From Flammeovirgaceae bacterium (lineage in GTDB: Bacteria; Bacteroidota; Bacteroidia; Cytophagales; Cyclobacteriaceae), in contig QIEB01000285.1 in the NCBI GenBank assembly GCA_003229495.1, positions 1 through 8,453 on the forward strand: a DNA stretch of 8,453 nucleotides, read 5' to 3'. The notes under the pieces were generated by a model that saw nothing but the letters and a program-made list of their open reading frames with translations, ran no database searches and was not told the DNA's origin. Below are positions 1 through 6,780 of this stretch, piece after piece (the stretch's first letter is position 1; every line of letters begins with the position of its first letter). The position numbers and the translations under genes are program-made.

Positions 1-2
1 TG

Positions 3-2498
3 GGTTTAGACACCTACCATCATACTATGTTTGAGATGTTGGGAAATTGGTCTTTTGGCGACTATTTTAAACAAGAAGCAATAGCCTGGGCATGGGAGTT
101 GTTAACCAAAGAGTACCAGCTTGACAAGGTCCGCTTATACGTCACTTATTTTGGTGGTGACCAGAAAAAAGATCTGGACCCTGACCGGGAGACCCTGACC
201 CTATGGGGTGAACATATAGATGAAGATAGAATTCTGCCTTTTGGCAAAGACTACAATTTTTGGGAAATGGGAGATACCGGGCCTTGTGGTCCATGTTCGG
301 AGATCCACTATGATCTTAGACCTGAAGCGGAACGTTCGGAAATCTCAGGTGCCGCTCTGGTAAATCAGGATCATCCCCAGGTAATTGAAATTTGGAATTT
401 GGTTTTTATTCAATTCAATCGTCTGGCTTCAAGGTCCTTGGAATCTTTGCCTGAAAAACACGTGGATACCGGTATGGGTTTTGAAAGACTGGTCAGGGCA
501 ATTCAAGGGAAACAATCAAATTACGATACCGATGTGTTTCAACCGCTGCTAGAAAAAATCAGCCAATTGTCTGGCGTCGCATATGGACATTCTGAGACCA
601 CAGATGTGGCTATGCGGGTGATTGCGGACCATATCAGAGCGCTGGCTTTTGCCATATCGGACGGTGAAATGCCCTCTAATAATAAAGCCGGTTATGTTAT
701 TAGAAGAATATTGAGAAGAGCAGTTCGATACGGGTACACATTTCTTGGTTTTCAGGAGCCAGTGTTGTTTAAGCTGGTGCCGGTGCTTGCCGGGAAGATG
801 GGAGATGTATTCCCGGAGTTGGTGGAGCAGCAGGAGTTTATTATCAAAGTGGTAAAAGAGGAGGAGGAAGCATTTTTAAGAACTTTATCAAATGGTCTAA
901 GAAAATTGTCTTTAAGAAAAGAGCAACTAAAGAAAGACGCTAAGAAAAAGGTATCAGAATCTGAAAGGGTGGCTAAGGCAATTGCTAAGAAGGGACAAAC
1001 ATTTGGACCACTCATTCACGGAGAATTCATTTTTGAGTTGTATGATACATATGGATTTCCAAAGGACTTGACTCTTCTGATACTTCGAGAGGATGGATAT
1101 GACAAGTATTTGATGGATGATTGGGAGCAGCAGTTCGATAAAGCCATGCAACAGCAAAAAAACCGCTCCCGTGCTGCCCAGGAAAAGGATGAAGGTGACT
1201 GGATTAAAATATCGGATGATAGACTGGTGGAGTTTGTGGGGTATTCACAGTTGGAAACCGCAGCCCGTGTTCTCAGGTACCGAAAGGTCCAAACAAAAAA
1301 CAAGGTCCACTTTCAGCTGGTTTTGGATAAGACCCCGTTTTACGCAGAAAGTGGAGGACAGGTGGGAGACACAGGTGTATTAGTAACAGGAGATAAGAAA
1401 ATAAAGGTTTGGGACACTAAAAAAGAGAACGATCTAATTTTGCATATGGTCAATGAGCTGCCTGAACCCATCGAACAGCCGTTGCAGGTACGGGTAGATG
1501 CTGTGAAGAGAAAGGCCACAGAAAACAACCACAGTGCAACCCACCTATTACATGCAGCCCTTCGCAAGGTTCTGGGGAACCACGTGCAACAGCGGGGATC
1601 TCTGGTGAATGATAAAATACTGCGATTTGATTTTTCCCACTTTTCAAGGATGTCTGCAGTAGAGATCAGGGAGGTTGAAAATATAGTTAATGAGAAAATC
1701 AGGTCTAATATTTCAAAGGAGGTAAGAGAAAATGTACCGTTGGAAGAGGCCAAGTCTACGGGAGCTATGGCCTTATTTGGAGAAAAATATGGGGACAAAG
1801 TAAGGGTAGTTTGCTTTGATCCCGACTTTTCCATTGAGCTCTGCGGTGGCACACATGTTAAAGCTACCGGTCAGATTGGTTTGTTTAAAATCGTGACTGA
1901 AAGCTCAATTGCTTCTGGTGTCCGACGAATTGAGGCAATAACGGCCCAGCAGTCTGAAGACCTGGTGGAAAAACGTTTTGACGAACTGGATCAAGTCAGT
2001 GAATTGTTGAAGAACCCTGCAGATACCTTAAAAGCAGTGGAGACGGTTCTGTCTGAGCGAAATGCCATGCAAAAGGAACTGGAGCAGCTGCGTGGCCGTG
2101 AAGTTCAGGTGATTAAATCAAAACTACTGAAGCAGCTCAAGTCTGAGGATGGAGTAAGCAGCTTAATTGCTCAGGTCAGCCTGCCCAGTGCTCAGGCCCT
2201 TAAGGACCTCAGCTTTGAATTAAAAAATCAACTTCCTGCATTGTTTGCAGTACTTGCAGCAAACATTGTCGGAAAACCCCAGATTGCTGTGGTGATCTCA
2301 GACGGGTTGATCCAGGAATATGGCTGGAATGCAGGAAATATTGTCAGGGACCTGGCGAAGCAGATTTCCGGTGGTGGAGGGGGCCAGCCTTTTTTCGCTA
2401 CTGCCGGCGGTACTAATCTAGAAGGACTGCCAATAGTGGTTAAGGAAGCCAGTAGAGTATTTGAGGAACTTTTATCCGGTAAAAAACAAAACCCTTAG
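3..2498 (+). CDS. alaS: Alanine--tRNA ligase (AlaRS), 5' end missing
   Basis: This cytoplasmic enzyme attaches alanine to tRNA-Ala and edits mischarged Ser/Gly-tRNA. The frame is open from the left edge: GLDTYHHT precedes the Met at 27, so that Met lies inside class II motif 2 (HHTMFEMLGNWSFGDYFK) and is not the start. By comparison with remembered E. coli AlaRS, about 80 N-terminal residues lie outside the window. Numbering from the Met at 27, motif 3 (DTGMGFER) is at residues 147-154. The editing-domain zinc ligands are His502 and His506 (NHSATHLLH) and Cys606 and His610 (CGGTH). A coiled linker follows, then the C-Ala domain with GGGGGQPFFATAGG near 782-795, the form I associate with Bacteroidota. 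A Lys-rich stretch at 888-1037 makes the linker before LYDTYGFP about 24 residues longer than in E. coli. The stop lies 2 nt before gatB, so the two are probably co-transcribed and translationally coupled. The family assignment is certain. Confidence 0.98.
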   Translation, partial: GLDTYHHTMFEMLGNWSFGDYFKQEAIAWAWELLTKEYQLDKVRLYVTYFGGDQKKDLDPDRETLTLWGEHIDEDRILPFGKDYNFWEMGDTGPCGPCSEIHYDLRPEAERSEISGAALVNQDHPQVIEIWNLVFIQFNRLASRSLESLPEKHVDTGMGFERLVRAIQGKQSNYDTDVFQPLLEKISQLSGVAYGHSETTDVAMRVIADHIRALAFAISDGEMPSNNKAGYVIRRILRRAVRYGYTFLGFQEPVLFKLVPVLAGKMGDVFPELVEQQEFIIKVVKEEEEAFLRTLSNGLRKLSLRKEQLKKDAKKKVSESERVAKAIAKKGQTFGPLIHGEFIFELYDTYGFPKDLTLLILREDGYDKYLMDDWEQQFDKAMQQQKNRSRAAQEKDEGDWIKISDDRLVEFVGYSQLETAARVLRYRKVQTKNKVHFQLVLDKTPFYAESGGQVGDTGVLVTGDKKIKVWDTKKENDLILHMVNELPEPIEQPLQVRVDAVKRKATENNHSATHLLHAALRKVLGNHVQQRGSLVNDKILRFDFSHFSRMSAVEIREVENIVNEKIRSNISKEVRENVPLEEAKSTGAMALFGEKYGDKVRVVCFDPDFSIELCGGTHVKATGQIGLFKIVTESSIASGVRRIEAITAQQSEDLVEKRFDELDQVSELLKNPADTLKAVETVLSERNAMQKELEQLRGREVQVIKSKLLKQLKSEDGVSSLIAQVSLPSAQALKDLSFELKNQLPALFAVLAANIVGKPQIAVVISDGLIQEYGWNAGNIVRDLAKQISGGGGGQPFFATAGGTNLEGLPIVVKEASRVFEELLSGKKQNP

Positions 2499-2500
2499 GA

Positions 2501-3949
2501 ATGTACCAGGATGTGTCGTCAAAATATCAGCCAGTAATTGGTTTGGAGGTACATATTCAACTTCTTACTGAAAGTAAACTGTTTGCCAGAGATGCCAATC
2601 AGTATGGAGATGCCCCTAACACCAACATAAGTGTAATTACTCTAGCTCATCCAGGGTCTTTACCAAGAATCAATAAAAAAGCCCTGGAGTTAGCTATCAG
2701 GATGGGTCTGGCTTGTGGCAGCGAGATCTCACAGTATTTAATTTTTGACCGAAAGAATTATTTTTATCCTGATCTCCCCAAAGGTTTTCAACTGACCCAG
2801 GACCGAACCCCTATATGCAAAGGCGGGTTGGTTGAGATAACCACAAAAAGCGGTACCAGGAACATTAAGTTAAACCGGATTCATTTGGAGGAAGATGCAG
2901 GTAAGTCATTTCATCCGCCTGAATCAGCTGATAGTTTGGTAGACTTTAACAGGGCAGGAACCCCACTTATAGAATTGGTAACAGAGCCCGTGATCCACCA
3001 ACCTGAAGAGGCCTACCAGCTACTTACAGAAATCCGGAAATTAGTTACTTACCTGGGTATTTGTGATGGTAACATGGATGAAGGATCATTGAGGTGTGAC
3101 TGTAATGTGTCAGTTCGTTTGAAGGGGGACACTGATTTGGGTAGCAAAGTAGAGATCAAAAACATGAATAGTGTACGTAATGTGCGCAGGGCCATTGAAA
3201 AAGAAGTAGAGCGGCAAATTGAGCTACTTGACAAGGGTGATATGGTCGTTTCCGAAACCAGATCGTTTAATGATAAAACCGCAGGCACCGTTAGCATGCG
3301 CACTAAGGAGGAAATTAACGATTATCGGTATTTTCCTGAGCCTGATCTCAGTCCGGTCCAAATTTCTAATGATTGGTTACACAGGATCAGAGAATCTATG
3401 CCAATGCTTCCGAATGAGTTAAAACAACAGATTGAGGACCGGTATGCGTTTAGCAGTGAAGACGCGCTGTTTCTAACCGACTCGTTAGAGGTATTTAACT
3501 ATTTCACTCAGGCAGTAAACACCTCAAATCACCCAAACAATGTTTTAAATTGGTTAAAGGGACCAATTCAATCACTGCTCAAGGAGAAAGGCCTATCTAT
3601 CTCAGAATTGAATCTATCTCCCGGGCAATTAGGTGAACTTGCTGATTTGACCGCCAATAAACTGAGTTTTTCAATTGCTGTTAAACAAATACTACCGGCG
3701 CTAATTAGTGAATCTAACGGTAGTCCCAGGGATATTGCAGGAAAGCTCGGCCTGTTGCAAGATCAGAATGAAGATAGTCTTGAGCCACTGGTAGTAGATA
3801 TTTTGGAGGCTTTCCCGGAAAAGGTGGCAGCTTACAAAAAAGGAAAGAAGGGGCTTCTGGGCTTTTTCATGGGACAACTGATGAAAAAAACAGACTCAAA
3901 GGTGGATCCAAGAATCGCAAATGAACTTTTAGCTAAACATTTGAATTAA
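2501..3949 (+). CDS. gatB: Aspartyl/glutamyl-tRNA(Asn/Gln) amidotransferase subunit B
   Basis: GatB is the subunit of cytoplasmic GatCAB that activates misacylated Glu-tRNA-Gln or Asp-tRNA-Asn by phosphorylation, so that ammonia released by GatA can convert it to Gln- or Asn-tRNA. The 482 residues match the usual family length. Visible motifs are GLEVHIQL (14-21), DRKNYFYPDLPKGFQ (83-97), HLEEDAGK (128-135), then DFNRAGTPLIELVTEP, DGNMDEGSLRCDCNVSVR and EIKNMNSVRNVRRAIE. A GatB/YqeY-type helical tail ends with GFFMGQLMKK. The zinc cysteines of some GatB proteins near residues 28-55 are absent, as in several other bacterial GatB sequences, so this is not a defect. The ATG is 2 nt after the alaS stop; an AGGA abuts it too closely to be a normal ribosome site, so reinitiation after alaS is likely. 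gatA and gatC are not in the window. Confidence 0.98.
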   Translation: MYQDVSSKYQPVIGLEVHIQLLTESKLFARDANQYGDAPNTNISVITLAHPGSLPRINKKALELAIRMGLACGSEISQYLIFDRKNYFYPDLPKGFQLTQDRTPICKGGLVEITTKSGTRNIKLNRIHLEEDAGKSFHPPESADSLVDFNRAGTPLIELVTEPVIHQPEEAYQLLTEIRKLVTYLGICDGNMDEGSLRCDCNVSVRLKGDTDLGSKVEIKNMNSVRNVRRAIEKEVERQIELLDKGDMVVSETRSFNDKTAGTVSMRTKEEINDYRYFPEPDLSPVQISNDWLHRIRESMPMLPNELKQQIEDRYAFSSEDALFLTDSLEVFNYFTQAVNTSNHPNNVLNWLKGPIQSLLKEKGLSISELNLSPGQLGELADLTANKLSFSIAVKQILPALISESNGSPRDIAGKLGLLQDQNEDSLEPLVVDILEAFPEKVAAYKKGKKGLLGFFMGQLMKKTDSKVDPRIANELLAKHLN

Positions 3950-3962
3950 GTAATTGATAGAT

Positions 3963-4661
3963 ATGAAACAGATAATATTACAAACGCTGATCCTGGTGAT
4001 CTTATGGAGTTGCAACCAGCAACCGTCTATGGATCCCACCGATATTGTACTTCGAGGAACGGTAAACTTTCCGGAGAGTGGGTTGGTGTTGCTGGAGGAA
4101 TTCGGCAATAAGGAAGTTGTAGTGCTGGACACTGTAGCTGTTCAGCCCTCAGGGGAATTTGAGCATGAAATGTCCTTGTCCGAACCGGGGTTTTACCGGC
4201 TGAATTTCTACAACAAACAGATGGTAAACCTTATTCTTTATCAGGACGATCTTACTATCGAGGCTGATGGCAATGCATCAGGCGGGGCAGTTACGGTTAA
4301 AGGCTCCAAAGACATGGATTATCTGATGGAGATCAATCAGCTAGTCCAGGATTTTCAGCAAAAGGTTAGTAGTCTGAACGATCAATATGGTCAGGCGAAT
4401 GCTAATGGTGATCAGGGCGAAATGGACAGAATCCGTTCACAGTTCGAAGTAGAAAACAAACAGCACAAAGAACTTTTAAAACAAAAAGTACGGCAAATGG
4501 GTAACTCACTGGCGGTGCTTCAAGTGGTTGGTAATTTTAGTCCGGAGGAAGACTATCAATTTCTGGATAGCCTGGGAATACTTTTTGCAAATAACCCTCC
4601 TGATTCAAAGCACACTACCCGGTTTTTAAGCTTATGTCCGTCTTCAAGCAAAAAACGGTGA
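3963..4661 (+). CDS. TlpA/ResA-like lipoprotein, N-terminal (DUF4369-like) part, frameshifted
   Basis: This is the N-terminal half of a probable thiol-disulfide oxidoreductase that would act on the periplasmic side of the envelope. The chosen ATG (3963) gives a lipoprotein signal: Lys2, a hydrophobic run, and ILWSC with Cys17 as the lipidated residue. A TTG at 3954 would only add MID. After the signal comes a beta-rich segment (IVLRGTVNFPESGLVLLEEF to LTIEADG) resembling DUF4369, which in Bacteroidota commonly precedes a TlpA-like thioredoxin domain. A helical, Gln/Lys-rich stretch follows, then NPPDSKHTTRF, which resembles the pre-thioredoxin linker of that family. The frame then runs into an unrelated tail (LCPSSSKKR) and stops at 4661, while the expected thioredoxin domain continues in another frame. 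The gene begins 13 nt after gatB, probably in the same operon. DUF4369 is assigned from the pattern only. Confidence 0.82.
   Translation: MKQIILQTLILVILWSCNQQPSMDPTDIVLRGTVNFPESGLVLLEEFGNKEVVVLDTVAVQPSGEFEHEMSLSEPGFYRLNFYNKQMVNLILYQDDLTIEADGNASGGAVTVKGSKDMDYLMEINQLVQDFQQKVSSLNDQYGQANANGDQGEMDRIRSQFEVENKQHKELLKQKVRQMGNSLAVLQVVGNFSPEEDYQFLDSLGILFANNPPDSKHTTRFLSLCPSSSKKR
4630..4658 (+). other. Frameshift interval in the TlpA-like gene
   Basis: The N-terminal frame is open until TGA 4659-4661 and the thioredoxin frame is open only after TAA 4627-4629, so the change of frame must fall in this interval. Removing one base here gives a continuous 373-residue protein from 3963 to 5085 (1123 nt, one more than a multiple of three). 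A run of six A at 4650-4655 is the obvious place for a length error or slippage. The T run at 4623-4627 is excluded, because losing a T there brings TAA into frame. A real mutation, an assembly error and slippage cannot be told apart from this sequence alone. Confidence 0.8.
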
Positions 4662-5085
4662 GAACCTGCAAATAGGGAAAATCGCCCCTGACATCAACCT
4701 GCCAAACCCACAGGGCCAGGTTATTCCATTATCTTCCCTACGCGGCAAAGTTGTTTTGTTAGACTTTTGGGCCCAATGGTGTCGGCCCTGTCGATTAGAG
4801 AACCCTAATATTGTCAAAGCCTATCATAAATTCAAAGACAAAGGCTTCGAGGTCTATGGAGTATCACTGGATAGGTCAAGGGATAAATGGTTGCAGGGAA
4901 TTGAAGAAGATGGCCTGGTTTGGACTCATGTATCTGATTTAAAATATTGGCAGTCCGAGGCAGCCAAAACCTACAATATAAACGCTATACCAGCTTCATT
5001 TCTTTTGGATCGAGATGGCAGAATAATTGCTAAAAACTTAAGAGGTCAATCGTTGCATCAGAAATTGGAAGAGATATTGGACTAA
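4630..5085 (+). CDS. TlpA/ResA-like thioredoxin domain, C-terminal part of the frameshifted gene
   Basis: This is the catalytic half of the preceding gene, in the +1 frame. The frame is open from 4630, just after an in-frame TAA at 4627-4629. It reads AYVRLQAKNGENLQIGKIAP, then DINLPNPQGQVIPLSSLRGK, which is the standard entry into an AhpC/TSA-type thioredoxin fold. The active site WCRPC is at 4777-4791 (cysteines at 4780 and 4789), and the cis-proline loop NAIPASFLLDRDG has its Pro at 4990. The only in-frame start-type codon before the active site is a TTG at 4756, inside the first beta strand (VVLLDFW), so independent translation would lose the beginning of the domain. Such domains reduce or exchange disulfides, for example in cytochrome c maturation; the substrate here is unknown. 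The product is probably not functional unless the frame is restored. Confidence 0.85.
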   Translation, partial: AYVRLQAKNGENLQIGKIAPDINLPNPQGQVIPLSSLRGKVVLLDFWAQWCRPCRLENPNIVKAYHKFKDKGFEVYGVSLDRSRDKWLQGIEEDGLVWTHVSDLKYWQSEAAKTYNINAIPASFLLDRDGRIIAKNLRGQSLHQKLEEILD

Positions 5086-5483
5086 GGGAAACAGGCTTTT
5101 AGGACAGACCATAGCTCTCTTTTTTTTGTACTGTCCCCCGCTATTTCTGACAGGCTGTGGGCGATGACAATTGTACAATCCTGCAAATTCATTTCTTTAT
5201 AGAAATCAGTTGATTCAGTGGTAGGTTTGGTTCCAAAGAAAAACACTTTGGAATGCCCATCCTTAAATTCGGTTTCGGGTCCTCTCAGGTCTAACATATC
5301 AGGAGCCACATCCACTGCTGTAAATACTTTGTAAAGAAATTTTTTGTCTTTATCGGATAATGGAAGGGGGGCCACTATCAGAGGTCCTGATGAAGCAGCC
5401 GGTTGCTCATGAGTTTTAGTGCCTTGATCTATTAGATAAATATTCTCAGTAATGAAATGATTTAAAAAAGAACAATCTTTCAC
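5082..5483 (-). CDS. Small protein, possibly DNA polymerase III psi (HolD)-like
   Basis: This 133-residue soluble protein has no signal peptide or membrane segment. Visible layout: NHFITENIYLID (8-19), a low-complexity linker, a strand PLIVAPLPL (34-42), a helix DKDKKFLYKVFTAVDV (44-59), a strand KVFFFGTKP (79-87), and a C-terminal CTIVIAHSLSEIAGD (103-117) followed by KKRELWSVLKACFP. The order (hydrophobic strand, helix ending in a short 'kvf.Av.v' motif, strand-Gly, then 'SL.el..d...KReLW..l') resembles remembered psi subunits (HolD) of the polymerase III clamp loader. This is an inference from pattern only; 'conserved Bacteroidota hypothetical' is the safe name. The start is a GTG 1 nt after the thioesterase stop; in-frame TGA sits only two codons upstream, and no ATG is near. 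Translational coupling is likely. The stop overlaps that of the TlpA-like gene on the other strand. Confidence 0.8.
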   Translation of the reverse strand: MKDCSFLNHFITENIYLIDQGTKTHEQPAASSGPLIVAPLPLSDKDKKFLYKVFTAVDVAPDMLDLRGPETEFKDGHSKVFFFGTKPTTESTDFYKEMNLQDCTIVIAHSLSEIAGDSTKKRELWSVLKACFP

Positions 5484-5484
5484 C

Positions 5485-6006
5485 TTAGGTCATATTGAAA
5501 ATTGACTTCAATTCTTTGGCATCTTCCGGAGCCATGCGTTTAGCCAGAACCAATCTAAGCTGCCTTCTTCTTAGTGCGCCTTGATATAGTTGCTTTTCCT
5601 TATCTGTTTCTGGTACCAACTCAGGAACATCAACAGGCTTTCCCAATTGGTCAACCGCTACAAATGTAAAAAATGCCTGGTTACTTTCTATCCGTTGGCC
5701 TAAAGGTATATCCTCCGCCCATACTTCAATGGCAACCTCCATGGAGGAATTGAAGGACCTGGTGACATGGGCTTTCAAGGTGACTACGTTTCCCAGGCGG
5801 ATAGCTTTTTTGAATGATACATTGTCTACTGAAGCTGTAACCACAATTCTATTGGAATGCTTTTGTGCGGATATTGCTGAAACAATGTCCATCCAATGCA
5901 TCAGCCGTCCTCCCATCAGGTTATTCAAAGTGTTGGTATCATTTGGCAATACTAGTTCAGTCTTGGTAACACATGATTCTTTTGCGTATTTCTTCTTGCT
6001 AGACAT
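5485..6006 (-). CDS. Acyl-CoA thioesterase, hotdog fold (YciA/ACOT-like)
   Basis: This is predicted to hydrolyse acyl-CoA thioesters to free acid and CoA in the cytoplasm. The 173 residues hold one hotdog domain. The signature LPNDTNTLNNLMGGRLMHWMD (residues 20-40) matches the PxDTNxxGxxxGGxxMxxMD pattern of YciA and ACOT-type enzymes, with Asn25 and Asp40 as the likely catalytic residues. It is followed by VVTASVDNVSFKKAIRLGNVV, the typical 'D.v.F..pi..Gd.v' strand pair, and by a basic C-terminal helix (QGALRRRQLRLVLAKR). Chain-length preference cannot be read from the sequence. The ATG at 6006 lies 9 nt after the pcm stop, and its own stop is 1 nt before the psi-like gene, so it is the middle gene of a compact operon. 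It shares no obvious pathway with its neighbours. Confidence 0.93.
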   Translation of the reverse strand: MSSKKKYAKESCVTKTELVLPNDTNTLNNLMGGRLMHWMDIVSAISAQKHSNRIVVTASVDNVSFKKAIRLGNVVTLKAHVTRSFNSSMEVAIEVWAEDIPLGQRIESNQAFFTFVAVDQLGKPVDVPELVPETDKEKQLYQGALRRRQLRLVLAKRMAPEDAKELKSIFNMT

Positions 6007-6015
6007 ACCATTTAC

Positions 6016-6669
6016 TTATTTTCTCCAACCCTGTTCCCCCAACAAAGGTACAAAGCTGAAATAGTTGTGTTCCTTCTTTATTATTTTATTTCCCGGTAAC
6101 TTTTGAATAGTGACCATTTCTTGACGTTCGGACCCCCCTACAGGGATAACAAGTTTACCCGGGGCTGCTAGCTGTTCGATTAGTATTTCCGGTACAGATG
6201 GCGCTCCTGCAGTTACAATAATTTTATCGTATGGAGCGTATGCACTGAATCCTTTGGAACCATCGCCATGAATAAAGTGCGCCTGGTATCCCATTGAAGT
6301 CAGCAGATTCTTGGCCTGAAGGTGTAATGGTCTCAGGTACTCGATAGTGTATACCTTCGCCTCTAGTTCCAACAAAATACAACACTGGTAACCGGAACCT
6401 GTACCTATTTCCAATACTTTATCACCAGGCACTATCTGTGCCAGCTCAGTTTGAACGGCTACCGTGTAGGGTTGACTGATGGTTTGTCCCTCACCAATTG
6501 GGAAAGCCTTGTCCTGGTAAGCATGTTCCAAAAAGGCCTTGTCAAAAAATACATGTCGGGGTACTTTTTTAAGGGCATTCAGAACTTTGGGATCGCTGAT
6601 ACCTTTTTCCTCGAGAGTTTTTATAAGTGCCCGACGCATTCCTCTGTGTCGGTAACTGTCTTCAATCAT
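6016..6669 (-). CDS. pcm: Protein-L-isoaspartate O-methyltransferase
   Basis: This is a repair enzyme that uses S-adenosylmethionine to methylate L-isoaspartyl residues in aged proteins, starting their return to normal aspartate. The 217 residues match the family's usual length. Motifs: VPRHVF near 36-41, the substrate-binding GQTISQPYTVA (61-71), SAM motif I VLEIGTGSGYQ (85-95), the acidic end of strand 2 at YTIE (107-110), HGDGSKG (134-140), YDKIIVTAGAP (147-157), LVIPVGG, and the C-terminal FVPLLGEQGW. All expected motifs are present, so it should be active in the cytosol. It appears to be the first gene of the minus-strand run, with 111 bp separating it from the amidohydrolase upstream. 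I could not find a convincing promoter in that gap. Confidence 0.97.
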   Translation of the reverse strand: MIEDSYRHRGMRRALIKTLEEKGISDPKVLNALKKVPRHVFFDKAFLEHAYQDKAFPIGEGQTISQPYTVAVQTELAQIVPGDKVLEIGTGSGYQCCILLELEAKVYTIEYLRPLHLQAKNLLTSMGYQAHFIHGDGSKGFSAYAPYDKIIVTAGAPSVPEILIEQLAAPGKLVIPVGGSERQEMVTIQKLPGNKIIKKEHNYFSFVPLLGEQGWRK

Positions 6670-6780
6670 CGGCTAGTTCCCATTCTTACTACGAATATAG
6701 TCTAATATTCACCACATTCATTAGGCCAATATTGATTCAGCCATAAAAATTCTAAATTAACCAAACCGTCTAGCTGAGTA
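6670..6780. other. Intergenic gap between the amidohydrolase and pcm
   Basis: This AT-rich 111-bp gap lies between two minus-strand genes. It should hold the end of the amidohydrolase transcript and the start of the pcm operon, unless they are read together. I see no clear stem-loop with a T run. The best promoter-like match for pcm on the minus strand is TATATTCG (plus-strand 6692-6699), one base off TAnnTTTG, but no TTG lies at a suitable distance. No small gene is evident. Confidence 0.5.

Noticed and set aside
27..29. ATG as the start of alaS
   Set aside because: The frame is open to the left edge and the residues before it (GLDTYHHT) are part of conserved class II motif 2, so the true start lies outside the window.
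1340..1852. 170-codon minus-strand open frame inside alaS
   Set aside because: It lies wholly antisense to the conserved editing domain, its product resembles no family I know, and it is explained as a shadow of the real gene.
3954..3956. TTG start for the TlpA-like lipoprotein
   Set aside because: It adds only MID before an ATG at 3963 that gives a cleaner lipoprotein signal.
4756..5085. Thioredoxin protein starting independently at TTG 4756
   Set aside because: The TTG falls inside the first core strand of the fold, and the frame is open back to 4630 with family-typical sequence (IGKIAPDINLPNPQG), so this is a fragment of the upstream gene.
5093..5156. Repeated ACAGGCT words near the convergent junction
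   Set aside because: Two 7-base direct copies inside or next to coding sequence are expected by chance, and they form no stem.
5729..6064. 111-codon plus-strand open frame over the thioesterase start
   Set aside because: It is antisense to the conserved hotdog motif and spans the pcm-thioesterase junction; it looks like chance.
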